The position numbers and the translations under genes were made by a program. A stretch of 64,000 nt of DNA from assembly GCF_000695625.1 (NCBI RefSeq), contig NZ_JMQI01000011.1:305400-369399 (forward strand). The letters are read 5' to 3'. This DNA comes from Amycolatopsis rifamycinica (lineage in GTDB: Bacteria; Actinomycetota; Actinomycetes; Mycobacteriales; Pseudonocardiaceae). Under the pieces are notes generated by a model. That model was given only the letters and a program-made list of their open reading frames with translations, made no database searches and was not told the DNA's origin. The first letter of the stretch is position 1. Each line of letters begins with the position of its first letter. Positions 9,791 through 18,706 of this stretch are shown here, piece after piece.

Positions 9791-11091
9791 AGTTCCGCCT
9801 TGGCCGCCCGGAATCCGGCCTCGAGGTCGGCCTTGAGGTCCTCGATGCCCTCCAGCCCGACGGCGAGCCGGACCAGTCCGGGCGTGACGCCGCTGGAGAG
9901 CTGCTCCTCGGGCGTCAGCTGGCTGTGCGTGGTCGACGCCGGGTGCACGATCAGGCTGCGGACGTCGCCGATGTTCACCAGCTGGCTGTGCAGCTCGGTG
10001 CCGTCGACGAACTTCCGGCCGGCCTCGACGCCGCCGCGCAGGTCGAACGACAGGACCGCGCCGGCCCCGCGGGGCAGGTACTTCTGCGCGTTGGCGTAGT
10101 GCCGGCTCGACGGCAGGCCGGCGTAGTAGACCTGCTCGACCTCGTCGCGCTGCTCCAGCCACTCGGCCAGCGCCTGCGCGTTCGAGACGTGCCGCTCGAG
10201 GCGCAGCGACAGCGTCTCGATGCCCTGGAGGATCAGGAAGCTGTTCAGCGGCGCGATCGCCGCACCGGTGTCGCGCAGGATCTGCACACGCGCCTTCGCC
10301 GCGTACGCGCCCGGGCCGAGCGCCTCCCAGTACTTGAGGCCGTGGTAGCTCGGGTCCGGCTCGTTGAAGCCCGGGAACTTCGCCGGGTCCTTGCCGAAGT
10401 CGAACGTGCCGCCGTCGACCAGCACGCCGGCCACCGTCGTCCCGTGGCCGCCGAGGTACTTCGTCGCGGAGTGCACGACGACGTCGGCGCCGTGCTCGAT
10501 CGGGCGCAGCAGGTACGGCGTCGGCACCGTGTTGTCGACGACGAGCGGGACGCCGGCCTCGTGCGCGACGTCCGCGACGCCCCGGATGTCGAGGACGTTG
10601 CTGCCCGGGTTGGCGAGCGTCTCGGCGAAGAAGAGCTTGGTGTTCGGCCGGACGGCGGCGCGCCACTGCTCCAGGTCGTCCTGGTCCTCGATGAACGTGA
10701 CCTCGACGCCGAGCTTCGGCAGCGTGTAGTGGAAGAGGTTGTAGGTGCCGCCGTAGAGCGACGGGCTCGAGACGAAGTGGTCGCCGGCGCCGGCGAGGTT
10801 CAGGATCGCCGCCGTGGTCGCGGCCGAGCCGGACGCGAACGCCAGCGCCGCGACGCCGCCTTCGAGCGCGGCGAGCCGCTGCTCCAGCACGTCCTGGGTC
10901 GGGTTCATGATCCGCGTGTAGATGTTGCCCGGCTCGGCGAGGCTGAACAGGTCGGCGCCGTGCTGGCTGTCGCGGAAGACGTACGACGTCGTCTGGTAGA
11001 TCGGTGTCGCCCGCGCCCCGGTGGCCGGATCCGGGGCGGCGCCCGCGTGGATCTGCTTGGTCTCGAAGGACCACGCCGAAGTCTCGGCCAT
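9787..11091 (-). CDS. metY: O-acetylhomoserine sulfhydrylase (PLP)
   Basis: 434 residues, Cys/Met-metabolism PLP enzyme family. The PLP-lysine motif is HSATKYLGGHGT; an N-terminal TPIYQTTSYVF motif is present. It converts O-acetylhomoserine and sulfide to homocysteine. Start: ATG at 11091, preceded by AAGGAGA at good spacing; upstream in-frame sequence is low quality and belongs to the leader. It is the first gene of metY-metX, behind an unusually structured leader of about 150 nt. Confidence 0.93.
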   Translation of the reverse strand: MAETSAWSFETKQIHAGAAPDPATGARATPIYQTTSYVFRDSQHGADLFSLAEPGNIYTRIMNPTQDVLEQRLAALEGGVAALAFASGSAATTAAILNLAGAGDHFVSSPSLYGGTYNLFHYTLPKLGVEVTFIEDQDDLEQWRAAVRPNTKLFFAETLANPGSNVLDIRGVADVAHEAGVPLVVDNTVPTPYLLRPIEHGADVVVHSATKYLGGHGTTVAGVLVDGGTFDFGKDPAKFPGFNEPDPSYHGLKYWEALGPGAYAAKARVQILRDTGAAIAPLNSFLILQGIETLSLRLERHVSNAQALAEWLEQRDEVEQVYYAGLPSSRHYANAQKYLPRGAGAVLSFDLRGGVEAGRKFVDGTELHSQLVNIGDVRSLIVHPASTTHSQLTPEEQLSSGVTPGLVRLAVGLEGIEDLKADLEAGFRAAKAEL

Positions 11092-11099
11092 CGGTTTCT

Positions 11100-11250
11100 C
11101 CTTGGGTTCAACGGGTTCGTGGGGGGCTGCCAGGACGAAGCTACTTGCGCCGAACGGCCTACCCAACCTTTCCCACGTCCTGGGAGTCCCGTTGCCTTGC
11201 CCGGCGAATCTCTCCGTGTCCGAGGTATTCGGCAAGGGAGATTCACGGAC
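11100..11250 (-). promoter_or_regulatory. Structured leader of metY, possible attenuator or riboswitch
   Basis: On the minus strand, two adjacent segments, GTGAATCTC (11246-11238) and CCTTGCC (11237-11231), each have a downstream complement: GAGATTCGC (11212-11204) and GGCAAGG (11201-11195). The pairings cross, so they form either a pseudoknot or alternative structures. UCCGUG/CACGGA and CCGA/UCGG also compete within the same segment. Actinobacterial met genes often have SAM riboswitches (SAM-IV types), but I cannot match this leader to a known consensus, so identity is open. Confidence 0.4.
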
Positions 11251-11301
11251 CGGAGCTGTTCCACTGGGCGGGAACCGACCGCACGAGGGCCGTCCCGCCG
11301 C

Positions 11302-11600
11302 TCACCCCGCCGCGGGACGGCGTCCGATACCGGCGAAGTGCTCGTGCAGCTCACGCACGTGCTGGGCCCAGAACAGCCGGCGTCGTCGGCGCCGAGGTTC
11401 CGGACCAGCGCGCCGAGCAGCCGTCCGCCCGCCTCGTTGTACGCGGCCTCGGAGATGCGGTCGAGCAGGCAGGCCATGCTCGCGCGACCGGCACTGGCGG
11501 TGAAGTCGAACCCGGCCACTCCGGTGCGCCGGGTCAGGAACCGTCTGGGAACCCTCGTCGAACTGAAATAGAGTCGGCGCCTTCCCGGCCCGGGATCGAT
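11302..11600 (-). pseudogene. Possible frameshifted gene remnant
   Basis: On the minus strand one frame gives a protein-like stretch including MACLLDRISEAAYNEAGG (about 11520-11400). A second frame continues with WAQHVRELHEHFAGIG and stops at 11302. The switch lies near 11390. Together they read like the helical C-terminal end of a small protein, but no family is recognised and no clear start is visible. It fills most of the region between the metY leader and the PucR-type gene; the rest (about 11600-11800) shows nothing definite. Confidence 0.25.
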
Positions 11601-11802
11601 CGCCGGGGCCGGCATTCGGAGAAATCACCGGAGTGAAGTGCGCGAGCCTGAGCTCCGACCCCGGAACGCCTGCCGGGGTGGTGCGTCCGCCCGCCCACCC
11701 CGGCAGGCCCGGCCGAGCCGCCGGTGTCCTGAACGGGTCGTTCAGGGCGCGTCGGAGGTCCTGGGTGACTCGTCCAAGGCGCTTCTCGGCGAGAATGCTC
11801 TC

Positions 11803-13359
11803 GTGGTTTCGGTACGCAGCGTGGTCGACCGGGTGGGGCCGACGCTGCTCCACGCGCTCCAGGTGCCCGACGACTCGCCCGCGGTCGCCGACGTCGTCAT
11901 CGCCGAACCCGGCGGAGCCCTCACCCTGTCCGCGGGCGACCTCGTGCTGGGCGTCGCCACGACCGGGCCCGAAGACGCCGCCGAGCTGGTGAAGCAGAGC
12001 GCCGGGCAGGGCGCCGCCGCCGTGCTGCTGAAGCCGCCGCTGGCCGCGAAACCGGCCGTCAAGCGGGCCGCGAAGGCCAGCGGGATCGCGCTGATCCAGG
12101 TGCACGCGGCGACGTCGTGGGCGCAGCTCGTCTGGCTGCTGCGGACCGTCCTGGACGCCCTCGCCGACGAGTCGGAGGACCTCGACCCCGGTTCCGGCGA
12201 CCTGTTCCGGCTGGCCGACGCCGTCGCGAGCGTCGTCGACGCGCCGGTGACCATCGAGGACACCAACTCGCGCGTGCTCGCCTACTCCGCGCGCCAGGAC
12301 CTGACCGACCCGGCCCGCGTCGCCACGATCATGGGCCGGCGCATCCCCGACGACGTCCTCGCGCGGTTCCGGTCGCGCGGGGTGTTCCGCGAGCTGTCCC
12401 GCGGCCGGCAGACGATCTTCGTCCCGGCCCAGCGCGACGGCACGCTGCCGCGGCTGATCGTGCCGATCCGGATGGGCGGCGAGCTGCTCGGGTCGATGTG
12501 GGCGGTGGTCGCCGGACCGGTGTCCGACGAGCGCGCGGCCGCCTTCGCCGACGCCGCCCCGGTCGTGGCGCTGCACCTGCTGCGGCGCCGCGCGCACACC
12601 GACGCGCAGCGGCGCGCGTCGGCCGAGCTGCTGCGCGGGGTGCTCGAAGGCCGGGCGAACCCGCGGAAGGCGATGGCGGAGCTGGACCTGTCCGACGAGC
12701 CGCACCGCGTGGTCGTCATCGAAGTCACCGGCGGCGACGGGCGCGACGCCGAAGGCCTGCGGCTGGCCCTGCTCGAACGGATCTCCCAGGGCATCGGCAG
12801 CCGCCCGGTGGCGACCGAGCTCGCCGGGCTGCTCTACGCCGTGGTGCCGGACCGGCCGGGTCCGGGCGGCTGGGCCGAGCTGCGGCAGGCGCTGGCCGCG
12901 CAACCGGCGACCCGGCGCGGCGGCGCCCCCCGGGCGGCGGCGGGCGCCCCCGGCGGGATCGGCGACCTCTCGGAGTCGCGCGCCCAGGCCGACGAGGCCC
13001 TCGGGCTGCTGCGCGCCGAAATCCTGCGCGAGCGCGTGATCGCCTTCGACGAGGCCTGGACGGCACTCACCCTGCACCGGGGCGCGACGGCGGCGGCCGC
13101 GGCGCGCGTCGCCGACCTCGGCCCGCTGAGCACGCTGCGCGCGCACGACGAATCGGGCAAGGCGGGCTACGTCGAGACGCTCTACGAGTGGCTGCGGCAC
13201 CCCGGCGACCCGCGGGCGGCGGCGCGGGAGCTGCGGATCCACCCGAACACCCTGCGGTACCGGATGCGGAAGCTCCTCGAACTGGTGCCGCTGGACCTCG
13301 ACGACCCCGACGTCCGGCTGGCGCTGCTGACCCAGCTCGTCGCCATCCGGTGGAGCTGA
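11803..13359 (+). CDS. PucR-family transcriptional regulator
   Basis: 518 residues. N-terminal PucR ligand-binding domain (about 1-120), a GAF/CdaR-like middle (about 130-330), and a C-terminal PucR-type helix-turn-helix (AARELRIHPNTLRYRMRKL). These regulators control purine, amino-acid or nitrogen metabolism in actinomycetes. The GTG at 11803 begins the conserved VSVRSVVDRVGP motif and is preceded by GGCGAGAA. The frame is also open further upstream, so a longer start cannot be excluded. No obvious target operon lies beside it. Alanine dehydrogenase 2.6 kb away is only a possible one. Confidence 0.82.
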   Translation: MVSVRSVVDRVGPTLLHALQVPDDSPAVADVVIAEPGGALTLSAGDLVLGVATTGPEDAAELVKQSAGQGAAAVLLKPPLAAKPAVKRAAKASGIALIQVHAATSWAQLVWLLRTVLDALADESEDLDPGSGDLFRLADAVASVVDAPVTIEDTNSRVLAYSARQDLTDPARVATIMGRRIPDDVLARFRSRGVFRELSRGRQTIFVPAQRDGTLPRLIVPIRMGGELLGSMWAVVAGPVSDERAAAFADAAPVVALHLLRRRAHTDAQRRASAELLRGVLEGRANPRKAMAELDLSDEPHRVVVIEVTGGDGRDAEGLRLALLERISQGIGSRPVATELAGLLYAVVPDRPGPGGWAELRQALAAQPATRRGGAPRAAAGAPGGIGDLSESRAQADEALGLLRAEILRERVIAFDEAWTALTLHRGATAAAAARVADLGPLSTLRAHDESGKAGYVETLYEWLRHPGDPRAAARELRIHPNTLRYRMRKLLELVPLDLDDPDVRLALLTQLVAIRWS

Positions 13360-13523
13360 TGGGCCGTTCGGCCCAACCCCTGACGTATGCACTAGCCCGC
13401 ATGGATCGCGCCGATCGTTCGGATTGTCTTTTCCAGCCGAAAGATGGTGGTTCCGGAAGGCCGCGTGCCGCATTTTCTCTTCACCACCCGGGGTAGCCGG
13501 GTCGTGGCAAGAGGAGTTCGTCC

Positions 13524-14441
13524 ATGAGCAGTTCCGAGCGGTTCGGCCGGGCCGTCAAGCTGGGTGCGGTGTCCGCGCTTTCCCTGGTCGCCCTGGTCGT
13601 CCCGGCGGCAGGAGCCGGGGGCGCCGTCGCGGCGCCGGGCGGCGACTGCTTCACCCCCGCGCACGCCGCGGACCGCAGCAAGGACGGACACGCCGACTCG
13701 GTGTCCCCGGCCGAGGCGGCCCGCATCGAAGCGGACATGCAGAGCAAGCTCGCCGGCAAGCGCACGGCGCGCGTCGCCCAGGCCGCGGCGGTCTCCATCC
13801 CGGTGTACTTCCACGTGATCACGAGCGGTTCGGCGGGCAACCTCCCGGCGACGGCGATCAGCAAGCAGATCTCGGTCCTGAACAGCGCGTACGCCCCGAG
13901 CGGCTTCAGCTTCTCGCTGGTCAGCACGGACTACACGAACAACTCGACCTGGTACAACGGCATCACCGACGGCACCTCGGCCGAGCGCAACATGAAGAAC
14001 GCGCTCCGCAAGGGCGGCGCGAACGCGCTGAACATCTACACGGCCAAGCTCGGCGACGACCTGCTCGGCTGGGCCACGTTCCCGTCGAACTACAAGTCAC
14101 AGCCGAAGCTGGACGGCGTGGTGCTGCTGGACGAGTCCCTCCCGGGCCGCTCGGCCACGAACTACAACGAGGGCGACACGGCCACCCACGAGGTCGGCCA
14201 CTGGATGGGGCTGTACCACACGTTCCAGGGCGGCTGCTCGGGTTCGGGCGACTACGTGTCGGACACCCCGGCCGAGGCCACGGCGACGTCGGGCTGCCCG
14301 GCGAGCAAGGACACCTGCTCGTCGACGGGCGTCGACCCGGTGCACAACTTCATGGACTACAGCTACGACAGCTGCATGTACGAGTTCACCGCGGGCCAGA
14401 ACACGCGGATGCAGAACGCTTGGTCCGCGTACCGCGCCTGA
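13524..14441 (+). CDS. Secreted zinc metalloprotease, M43 (pappalysin/cytophagalysin) type
   Basis: 305 residues with a signal peptide (about 1-40) and a short propeptide-like region. The metzincin motif [11 protein letters not shown] (HExxHxxGxxH) binds zinc; the downstream [11 protein letters not shown] stretch supplies the Met-turn. Four or more cysteines follow the zinc motif, as in M43 proteases. It probably degrades extracellular protein. GAGGAG lies before the ATG. It appears monocistronic, ending at a strong terminator. Confidence 0.92.
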   Translation: MSSSERFGRAVKLGAVSALSLVALVVPAAGAGGAVAAPGGDCFTPAHAADRSKDGHADSVSPAEAARIEADMQSKLAGKRTARVAQAAAVSIPVYFHVITSGSAGNLPATAISKQISVLNSAYAPSGFSFSLVSTDYTNNSTWYNGITDGTSAERNMKNALRKGGANALNIYTAKLGDDLLGWATFPSNYKSQPKLDGVVLLDESLPGRSATNYNEGDTATHEVGHWMGLYHTFQGGCSGSGDYVSDTPAEATATSGCPASKDTCSSTGVDPVHNFMDYSYDSCMYEFTAGQNTRMQNAWSAYRA

Positions 14442-14461
14442 GCCTCCGTCTCCCGCGGAAA

Positions 14462-14497
14462 CCGTGAAGGCCTCCTCTTCCGGGGAGGCCTTCACGG
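14462..14497. terminator. Strong hairpin after the metalloprotease gene
   Basis: A perfect 14-bp stem with an 8-base loop, 21 bp after the metalloprotease stop. Its right arm overlaps the stop codon of the minus-strand fragment ending at 14492, so it can serve both strands. Confidence 0.85.
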
Positions 14498-14719
14498 CTC
14501 GCCGCTGACGCGGTAGCTGAGGTCCTTCTCCACCAGCCGCGAAGGCCGCAGGTACACCCAGACCGCGCCGACATCACCGTGCAGGTACTCGCGGAACCAC
14601 CGCTTCCCCCAGGTACCGCTGTGACTTCCGCCACCGCCGGACCCGCCGCGGCGGCGATGTTCCGGTTCCCGTCCGGCTTTCCGCAGCACGATGGCCGCTC
14701 CAGACCAACTCGGCGCCAC
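14492..14719 (-). pseudogene. Short coding fragment, probably the 3' end of a lost gene
   Basis: The last roughly 40 codons (including RWFREYLHGDVGAVWVYLRP) have almost all third positions G or C, the genuine coding signature here, and end at a stop placed at the terminator. Upstream codons in the same frame are low quality and glycine-rich, and no ribosome binding site precedes the possible start near 14719. I read it as a truncated gene; a small intact gene is possible. The remainder of 14720-14865 shows nothing I can assign. Confidence 0.35.
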
Positions 14720-14865
14720 TGTCCACAGCCCGCTCCGGTTGTGGATGGTCTCGGCCGTGGCGCCCTCGGATCGCCGGAACTGTCAGCACCGGCCGATAGA
14801 CTGAGCGGGGCTCGTCCCCCAGGGATGGGTGGGGCGTGGTAGTCGGGCGCCGGCACCGAAAACCG

Positions 14866-15801
14866 CTACGGCACCAGCAACGTCTTCCCCACCGTCGCCC
14901 GCGACTCGATCGCCGCGTGGGCGTCGGCCGCTTTCTCCAGCGGGAAGCGCTGCCCGATCACCGGGACCAGCCGTCCCCCGGCCGCCGCGGCCAGCGCCGA
15001 CTCGGTGAACGCCCGCATCCGCGCGGGGTCTCCGATCGACCGCACCAGCGAAACTCCCCGCGCCGCGGCGTCCTCTTCGGACACTTCGGCCCACGAGCCG
15101 CCCGCCAGCCCGTACACCGCCATCCGGCCGCCCGGGCGCACCAGCCCGAACGCCGCCGTGCCGATCTCGCCGCCCACTCCGTCGAACACGACGTCGACCG
15201 GCCCCACCGAAGACGTCCAGTCCGGGCGCAGGTAGTCGACCACCGCGTCCGCTCCCCGCACGCGAGCCACCTTCGCCGGCCCGCCCGCCGCGCCGACCAC
15301 CGTCGCTCCCGCCGCCTTCGCCAGCTGGACCAGCAGGCCGCCGACGCCGCCCGCGGCGGCCTCGACCAGGACCCGATCGCCCGGGCGGACCGCGGTGGCG
15401 TGCACCAAGCCGGTCGCCGTCCGGCCGTCCGCCAGCAGCGCCACCGCCGCGTCGAGCGACAGCGCGGGCGGTACCTCGAACACCGCCGCCGCGTCGACCG
15501 CGACGCGCTCGGCGTACCCGCCCGAGCCGCCGGTCGACGTGACCACCCGCTGTCCCGCCAGCGCCGGGTCCACCCCCGCGCCGACCGCGCTGATCACCCC
15601 GCCGACGCCGTTGCCCGGGATCACCGGCAGCGACGCCTTGAACGGCCCTGGCGCCCCCGCCCGGAACTGCGTCTCGACGAACGTGGTGTTCGCGAAGCCC
15701 ACCTCCACCAGCACCTGGCCCGGGCCGGGAACCGGATCGGGCGCCTCGCCCGGGACGAGGACTTCCGGACCGCCGAACTCGCTCAACCACACCGCACGCA
15801 T
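14866..15801 (-). CDS. Quinone oxidoreductase-type MDR dehydrogenase
   Basis: 311 residues from the ATG at 15801. GroES-like N-terminal domain followed by a Rossmann domain with the NADPH-binding AAAGGVGGLLVQLAK motif. The catalytic-zinc cysteine/histidine pattern is absent, which fits the zinc-independent QOR branch. It reduces quinones or enones with NADPH. Divergent from ald, with a 12-bp palindrome in the shared intergenic region. Confidence 0.88.
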   Translation of the reverse strand: MRAVWLSEFGGPEVLVPGEAPDPVPGPGQVLVEVGFANTTFVETQFRAGAPGPFKASLPVIPGNGVGGVISAVGAGVDPALAGQRVVTSTGGSGGYAERVAVDAAAVFEVPPALSLDAAVALLADGRTATGLVHATAVRPGDRVLVEAAAGGVGGLLVQLAKAAGATVVGAAGGPAKVARVRGADAVVDYLRPDWTSSVGPVDVVFDGVGGEIGTAAFGLVRPGGRMAVYGLAGGSWAEVSEEDAAARGVSLVRSIGDPARMRAFTESALAAAAGGRLVPVIGQRFPLEKAADAHAAIESRATVGKTLLVP

Positions 15802-15876
15802 GCCGTCACGGTGCAGCTTCAAGTGAAGTTGAGGTCAAGACACTTGTGCGCATAGCACCACGATTGCGGCTCAGAA

Positions 15877-15888
15877 CTGTCCGGACAG
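15877..15888. promoter_or_regulatory. Palindrome between the quinone oxidoreductase and ald genes
   Basis: CTGTCCGGACAG is a perfect 12-bp palindrome in the 172-bp divergent region, about 75 bp from the oxidoreductase start and 85 bp from ald. It could be an operator; no regulator is adjacent. Confidence 0.35.
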
Positions 15889-15973
15889 CACGATGACACC
15901 GCCGTCCGGGTGGTTCACCGTGAGTGGCAACACCGCACCGATTCCGGACGCTGACCGACCCAGGAGGCCGACC

Positions 15974-17089
15974 ATGCGTATCGCCGTTCCCCGTGAAGTC
16001 AAGAAGCACGAATACCGGGTCGCGCTGACCCCGGCCGGGGTGCACGAGCTGGTCGGCCGCGGGCACGACGTCTTCGTCGAGACCGGCGCCGGAGTGGGCT
16101 CGTCCATCACCGACGAGGAGTACGTCGCCGCCGGCGCGAAGATCCTCTCCACCGCCGAGGAGACCTGGGCCGAGGGCGAGCTCGTCCTCAAGGTCAAGGA
16201 GCCGATCGCCGAGGAGTACCCCCGGCTGCGCGCCGACCAGGTCCTCTTCACCTACCTGCACATCGCCGCCGACCGGCCGCTGACCGACGCGCTGCTGGCC
16301 GCCGGCACGACCGCCATCGCCTACGAGACGGTGCAGACCGCGAACGGCGCGCTGCCGCTGCTCGCCCCGATGTCCGAGGTCGCGGGCCGGCTGGCCCCGC
16401 AGGTCGGCGCGTTCTCCCTGATGAAGCCCAGCGGCGGCCGCGGTGTGCTGCCCGGCGGCATCCCCGGCGTCCACCCGGCGCGCGTCGTCGTCATCGGCGG
16501 CGGCGTCGCGGGCCTGAACGCCGCCCGCGTCGCGCTCGGCCTCGGCTCGGACGTGGAGATCCTGGACACCAACGTCGACCGCCTCCGCCAGATCGACCAC
16601 GACTTCGGCGGCCGCATCCGCACAGTGACGTCGACCCGGTTCTCGGTCGAAGAGGCGGTGCTGCAGGCGGACCTGGTCATCGGCGCGGTGCTCGTCCCGG
16701 GCGCGAAGGCGCCGAAGCTGGTCTCGAACGAGCTCGTCGCGCGCATGAAGCCGGGCAGCGTGCTGGTCGACATCGCGATCGACCAGGGCGGCTGCTTCGC
16801 CGACTCGCGCCCGACCACGCACGACGACCCGACGTACACGGTGCACGAGTCGGTCTTCTACTGCGTGGCGAACATGCCGGGCGCGGTGCCCCGGACCTCG
16901 ACCTACGGCCTCACCAACGTGACGTTGCCGTACGCGGTCCAGCTGGCCGAGCACGGCTGGAAGGCGGCGCTGCGGGCCGACGCGGCGCTGGCCAAGGGCC
17001 TCAACACGCACGACGGCGCGCTGACGAACGGCCCGGTCGCGGTGGCCCACGACCTGCCCTGCACCTCCCTGGACACCGTCCTCGCCTGA
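15974..17089 (+). CDS. ald: Alanine dehydrogenase
   Basis: 371 residues, the standard length. N-terminal [28 protein letters not shown] (substrate lysine region), TYLHIAAD (catalytic His) and the NAD-binding [13 protein letters not shown] motif near residue 175 are all present. It interconverts L-alanine and pyruvate plus ammonia with NAD. A perfect AGGAGG sits seven bases before the ATG, predicting strong translation. Confidence 0.96.
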   Translation: MRIAVPREVKKHEYRVALTPAGVHELVGRGHDVFVETGAGVGSSITDEEYVAAGAKILSTAEETWAEGELVLKVKEPIAEEYPRLRADQVLFTYLHIAADRPLTDALLAAGTTAIAYETVQTANGALPLLAPMSEVAGRLAPQVGAFSLMKPSGGRGVLPGGIPGVHPARVVVIGGGVAGLNAARVALGLGSDVEILDTNVDRLRQIDHDFGGRIRTVTSTRFSVEEAVLQADLVIGAVLVPGAKAPKLVSNELVARMKPGSVLVDIAIDQGGCFADSRPTTHDDPTYTVHESVFYCVANMPGAVPRTSTYGLTNVTLPYAVQLAEHGWKAALRADAALAKGLNTHDGALTNGPVAVAHDLPCTSLDTVLA

Positions 17090-17090
17090 C

Positions 17091-17628
17091 CTACCTCACC
17101 CGAGCGGGTTCCTGCCGCACCCCGGCAGGAGCCCGCTCCCCCTTTTCCAGCAGCCACTGCCCGAAGGCGATCGAAGGCAGCTCGACCCATCGCCGCAGCC
17201 CGCACGCGAAGAGCAGCGCGACCGCGCACGTCGCGACGGCCTTGGCCGGTCCGGTCGGGAGCACCACACCGGCCACGCCCGCGGCGCCGGTCTGGGCGAG
17301 GTAGAGCGCGTACGACCGATCACCGATGTAGGTCAGCGGGCGGCCCCGAACCCGAGTGCGACCAGCACCGCCGCGGCCGGGCTGGTCAACGGCCGGAACA
17401 CGGCGAACCCGCGCGGGTGGTGCAGCGCCAGCGCGAGCAGGCAGCCGATGACCAGCGAGCAGTAGTGCACGCTGAGCTCCGCCCACCGCTGCGAAGGTGC
17501 GAGCGGCAACGTTCCGAAGAGGACACCGGTCACCACGCCACCGGCGATCAGCAGGCACAGCGCGGTCTTGCCGGTGCGGGCGAACGACGTCAGCACGAGC
17601 AGCGCGGCCGGCGCACGGCGAGCCACGC
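17091..17628 (-). pseudogene. Acyltransferase-3 (OafA-like) remnant, N-terminally deleted and frameshifted
   Basis: Two frames together encode the C-terminal half of a membrane acyltransferase. One (about 17628-17333) has hydrophobic helices such as CLLIAGGVVTGVLFGTLPLA and stops at 17333. The other picks up at [17 protein letters not shown], the typical late acyltransferase-3 motif, and ends at 17091. The upstream half is missing: at about 17612 the sequence joins the second membrane helix of a sensor kinase out of frame. It is two bases from the ald stop. Confidence 0.7.
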
Positions 17629-18036
17629 GATGACGCCGATGAGCAACGCGACCGCGGGGACACCCGCCGTGAGGACGGTGCGGGCGGAATCGACGGCCGC
17701 CTGCCCCTCGGGGTCGAGCTGCGCGCCGGCGAACACGTCGTACCGGCTGTCGCCGCTGTCGGCGTGCACGACGTGCAGGGTGAGGTCGTCGTCGAGCCCG
17801 CGCAGCTCGGGCGCGCAGCCGACGGACGCCTGGGCGGTCCGGTCGTACTGGTACGGCCGCAGGGTGACTTCGGGGTCGTCGGCCGCCAGCGTGGCTTCAC
17901 GCAGCACCGGACAGGACGCGACCGAGGCGCCCTGCCCGTCCTTGACTTCGTAGATCGAGTCGCGGACGAGCAGGGCGAGGTCGGCGGGCCGGCGCCGGTG
18001 TTCAGGAGCTGGACGATGGCGTCGGAGGTCAGGCAC
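17613..18036 (-). pseudogene. Sensor histidine kinase remnant (extracellular sensor + TM2 only)
   Basis: After the response-regulator stop one frame reads DAIVQLLNTGAG. A second frame continues PADLALLVRDSIYEVKDGQG and runs through a sensor domain to a hydrophobic helix (VPAVALLIGVIAWLAVRR) of the kind that precedes HAMP. The first membrane helix, HAMP, His-containing dimerisation and ATPase domains are all absent, and the frame changes near 18000. The stop at 17590 lies within acyltransferase-derived sequence. Inference: a kinase gene once paired with the response regulator upstream, lost through deletion. Confidence 0.65.
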
Positions 18037-18706
18037 CCGCGGTCACCACGTGGTAACCGGCGCCGCGGACCGTCCGGATGGTCTCGGCGCCGAACGGGAC
18101 GTCGATCTTGCGCCGCAGCGCGCTGACGTGCACCTCCACCAGGTTCGCGGTGGCGGAGGCGGCGAAGTCCCACAGGTTGTCGAGCAGTTCCGCCTTGGTG
18201 ACGACCTGCCCGGGCCGCTGCATGAGGTAGGCGAGGAGGGCGAACTCCTTGCTGGTGAGCGTGATGTCGGCGGTGCCACGCCGGCAGATCCGGCCGGCCT
18301 GGTCGAGTTCGAGGTCCCCCAGCCGAAGGACCCCCGGCCGGGTGGCACCCCCACGCCGGATGAGCGCGCGAAGCCGCGAAAGCAGGACCCCGTAGGAGAA
18401 GGGCTTGGCCAGGAAGTCATCGGCCCCGGTATCCAGAGCCTCGATCTCGTCATCCTCACCATCTTTGGCGGTGAGCATGAGAATGGGAGTGCGATCCCCC
18501 TGCTCCCGAAGCCGCCGACAAACGCGGTACCCGTTCAGCCCGGGCAGCATGATGTCGAGCACGATGGCGGCATACGAATGCTCCCCGGCGAACCAGAGAG
18601 CATCCCGCCCATTGTGAGCAACATCAACGGCATACCCCTCAGCCCCCAGCCCAGCCCGCAAAGCAGCAGCCAGCCGCCGTTCATCCTCGACGAGCAAGAT
18701 CCGCAT
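18029..18706 (-). CDS. OmpR-family response regulator, now orphan
   Basis: 225 residues: receiver domain (MRILLVEDERRLAAAL, phospho-acceptor Asp in IVLDIMLPGLNG, switch Lys in FLAKPF) and a C-terminal winged helix (ITLTSKEFALLAYLMQRPGQ). The start at 18706 gives the canonical N-terminus. Codon use differs from the neighbours: GAT, GCT, GTT and TAT are common in the first half, where most genes here end codons in G or C. Its partner kinase downstream is destroyed, so it is orphan unless another kinase phosphorylates it. Confidence 0.88.
   Translation of the reverse strand: MRILLVEDERRLAAALRAGLGAEGYAVDVAHNGRDALWFAGEHSYAAIVLDIMLPGLNGYRVCRRLREQGDRTPILMLTAKDGEDDEIEALDTGADDFLAKPFSYGVLLSRLRALIRRGGATRPGVLRLGDLELDQAGRICRRGTADITLTSKEFALLAYLMQRPGQVVTKAELLDNLWDFAASATANLVEVHVSALRRKIDVPFGAETIRTVRGAGYHVVTAGA

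Noticed and set aside
11100..11250. Classical SAM-I riboswitch before metY
   Set aside because: The GAGGGA and GGCAACC core elements of SAM-I are not found in the right order. Kept only as an unclassified structured leader.
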